A model generated the notes under the pieces. The model had not been told where the DNA came from. It saw nothing but the letters and a program-made list of their open reading frames with translations, and made no database searches. Position numbers and translations under genes: made by a program. Source: Rhodospirillales bacterium (GTDB lineage Bacteria; Pseudomonadota; Alphaproteobacteria; Acetobacterales; Acetobacteraceae). Taken from it: DNA of 7,195 bases. Location of the stretch: positions 1 to 7,195 of the forward strand of contig JANXSA010000352.1 of NCBI GenBank assembly GCA_025352915.1. Direction: 5' to 3'. Of this stretch, positions 5,620 through 7,195 are shown piece by piece (the first letter of the stretch is position 1; every line of letters begins with the position of its first letter).

Positions 5620-7085
5620 GACCCCACCTCCTCCATCGGCCAGATCGGTCGCGGCACCCGCCGCCACGGCAGCGTCTTCACATCGGATTGGCCGGGACCG
5701 CGCGTATCCACCCGGATCACCTGCGAGCTGATCGGCGCAAAAAACTGAAAATTCGACGCGGTCTTCAGCACCGCCATCTGGTAGTCGCCGGGCTCGATGC
5801 CGAACGCCCGATAGACATCCGGCACATTACCCGCCGCCCCGCTGCGCTCGGTCACGAACAGCGTTACCGGCCCGACCTCGAACACCACCGTGATGCCCTG
5901 GTCGAACTCCGGCTGCTGGAATACCGCCACCTTCACCACGCCACCGGCAACCTTACGCACCCGCCCGGTCACCGTCAGCGGCGAAAAGAACTGCGGACAG
6001 GAATCACCCCCCACCGCCAGCGTCACCTCCGCCCCCTCGCCCGCCGCCGCCAACGCCCGCGCCGTCCCCGGCGAGATCAGCGGGATCAGCGCCCGACCCT
6101 TGATCCTCTGGCGCAGGATCGATTCCAGAATGAGATTGCTGTCCCCCGCCGTGCCGCCGAACACCGTGTCACCGGTATCACTCAGCACCACCACACCCTT
6201 CGCCGCCGCATCCGCCTGCCGCACCGCGGCATCAATCCCCACCGCCTGCTTGACCATGAAGGCCTCACGCCGCGCCCAGGCGAAATCCGCCGACTCCTCC
6301 GCCAGCCGCTCCGCCAACGCCCGGTCGCCATTGGTCGTCACCGTCACCGCCCAGCCGCCCTCGGCCACATCCAGCCAAGGCTGCATCGGACACGGTGCCA
6401 CCGCCAGCACCCTCGCATCTCCCTCCATCTCCCGCGCCTGGTCAAACCACTCCTTCATCGGCCCGCCCGACGTCAAAAACTGCTCCTGATGCGTGATCAG
6501 CCGCAGCTTGCGCCACGCGATCACCGGCCGCACCTCGCCCCGCAACATCCGCACCAACAGCTCCCCGGACAAAAACCCGGTGTCATAGACATCATGCGGC
6601 TGCGTTCGATGCCCGATGATCGCCGTGCTATGCGCCACCATCTGCTGCGTGACATTCGCATGATGGTCCAGCGTCAACAGGATCGGCACCGCCGGCCCCA
6701 GCACCGCGCGCGCAATCCCAAGCTGCGCCCCCTCCACATCATCCACCCCCTCCGCACTGCACGCCCCATGCAGATGCGCCACCAGCGCGTCGATCCGTCC
6801 CGCCGCGCGCAGCAAGCTGCCGATCCGCTCCTCGAAGAACAGCCGTGACTCCGTGTCGATCCGCCCGCCCGCCATCGCCCAGGCCGAGATGATCGGCACC
6901 CAGTCGATGTCCATCCCGCACGCGGCCACGGCATCCAACATCCCGCCCACCTGACCACGCCCGGCCATGCGATCAAGCAACTCATCGCCCTCATAGATGC
7001 CGAACTGCCGAAACCCCTCCAACGTGGTCGGCACCGGATTGAAGTCGTTGGTTTCCTGCCCAATATGGATCACCGCGACGCGCAT
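5607..7085 (-). CDS. M81 family metallopeptidase (MlrC-like)
   Basis: This is a 492-residue homologue of microcystinase C (MlrC), the zinc peptidase that cleaves linearised microcystin fragments; most relatives have unknown substrates. The N-terminal domain has GQETNDFNP (9-17, candidate catalytic Glu11), HLHGACSAEGVDDVEG (104-119) and LDHHANVT (139-146, with Asp140 and His142 as likely zinc ligands). TQPHDVYDTG (161-170) supplies His164 as the probable third ligand. The MlrC C-terminal domain begins near LSDTGDTVFGGTAGDSNL (301-318). No signal peptide is seen, so it is predicted cytoplasmic. I chose the ATG at 7085 because the fold starts there and GAGAGGGGG lies just upstream; nine extra codons are open before it. 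It is the first gene of a two-gene unit with the FAD oxidase. An upstream palindromic leader is described separately. Confidence 0.92.
   Translation of the reverse strand: MRVAVIHIGQETNDFNPVPTTLEGFRQFGIYEGDELLDRMAGRGQVGGMLDAVAACGMDIDWVPIISAWAMAGGRIDTESRLFFEERIGSLLRAAGRIDALVAHLHGACSAEGVDDVEGAQLGIARAVLGPAVPILLTLDHHANVTQQMVAHSTAIIGHRTQPHDVYDTGFLSGELLVRMLRGEVRPVIAWRKLRLITHQEQFLTSGGPMKEWFDQAREMEGDARVLAVAPCPMQPWLDVAEGGWAVTVTTNGDRALAERLAEESADFAWARREAFMVKQAVGIDAAVRQADAAAKGVVVLSDTGDTVFGGTAGDSNLILESILRQRIKGRALIPLISPGTARALAAAGEGAEVTLAVGGDSCPQFFSPLTVTGRVRKVAGGVVKVAVFQQPEFDQGITVVFEVGPVTLFVTERSGAAGNVPDVYRAFGIEPGDYQMAVLKTASNFQFFAPISSQVIRVDTRGPGQSDVKTLPWRRVPRPIWPMEEVGSWQG
5627..5634 (-). promoter_or_regulatory. 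Strong ribosome binding site of the FAD oxidase gene
   Basis: GGAGGAGG on the minus strand, seven bases before the ATG at 5619 and inside the 3' end of the MlrC-like gene. It sets the oxidase start and supports independent, efficient initiation despite the overlap. Confidence 0.75.
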
Positions 7086-7195
7086 CACGCCCCCTCTCGC
7101 TTCGAGCGGCAATCATGGCGCGCCGGGCGCGCCGGGGGAATGCCCGTCGGCAAGGCAAGCAAGCCTCCGGCGGCAAAGGGCCGGCAGCCCTTTGA
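7086..7195. repeat. Palindrome-rich upstream region of the MlrC-like gene
   Basis: This 110-base region up to the window edge contains no recognisable gene. Bases 7117-7133 are two copies of GGCGCGCC separated by one G. Each copy is itself a palindrome and together they can form an 8-bp stem. Bases 7174-7194 form an 8-bp stem CAAAGGGC / GCCCTTTG with a 5-base loop, next to CCTCCGGCGGC. The sequence resembles the repeat-type intergenic spacers I recall in Acetobacteraceae. It must also hold, or lie downstream of, the promoter for the MlrC-like gene; I could not pick a convincing one. Confidence 0.5.

Noticed and set aside
4543..5748. Long rightward open frame of 401 codons opposite the oxidase gene
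   Set aside because: Arg/Pro/His/Gln-rich shadow of the oxidase and MlrC-like genes in high-GC DNA, with no recognisable domain.
5688..6848. Long rightward open frame of 386 codons opposite the MlrC-like gene
   Set aside because: Same Arg/His/Pro-rich composition typical of antisense frames. The leftward frame has a full set of M81 motifs.
1..7195. CRISPR array, tRNA/rRNA genes, insertion sequence or prophage
   Set aside because: No spaced direct repeats, cloverleaf-like sequences, transposase/integrase motifs or phage proteins were seen on either strand.

Overview
The window is about 7.2 kb of high-GC, densely packed DNA from an alphaproteobacterium. The combination secB / Tim44-like (TimA) / mltA is an alphaproteobacterial neighbourhood. 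Two families of intergenic palindromes resemble ones I remember from Acetobacteraceae, so Acetobacteraceae or a close Rhodospirillales relative is my best guess. This rests on gene order and composition, not on a search.

Left part, leftward strand: a histidine phosphatase gene (671-1228) is followed after 67 bases by secB (109-603), the cytoplasmic export chaperone. Downstream of secB lies a pair of perfect hairpins (58-98) that looks like a repetitive extragenic element. A 135-base divergent intergenic region (1229-1363) separates this pair from the rightward genes. It holds four short inverted repeats and a plausible promoter.

Middle, rightward strand: a tightly coupled run of four genes. 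These are a membrane-anchored Tim44-like protein (1364-2035), the lipoprotein lytic transglycosylase MltA (2035-3144), a solitary beta-class DNA methyltransferase (3125-3949) and a GFA/CENP-V zinc protein (3960-4439). Overlaps of 1 and 20 bases and a 10-base gap suggest one transcript. The first two genes and secB have cell-envelope or export roles; the methyltransferase and GFA protein look like lineage-specific passengers.

Right part, leftward strand: an M81/MlrC-family metallopeptidase (5607-7085) overlaps by 13 bases a monomeric sarcosine / N-methyltryptophan oxidase-like flavoenzyme (4453-5619). Together they could take apart a peptide-like or N-methylated compound. The oxidase would release formaldehyde and H2O2. 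The GFA gene ends only 13 bases from the oxidase stop, facing it.

The most unusual structure is a 52-base, 25% G+C island containing a perfect 22-base palindrome. It sits in frame in the first codons of mltA and supplies the positively charged part and the start of the hydrophobic part of the lipoprotein signal peptide. It looks like a dispersed palindromic repeat captured as coding sequence. No RNA genes, transposases, CRISPR arrays or phage genes were seen.
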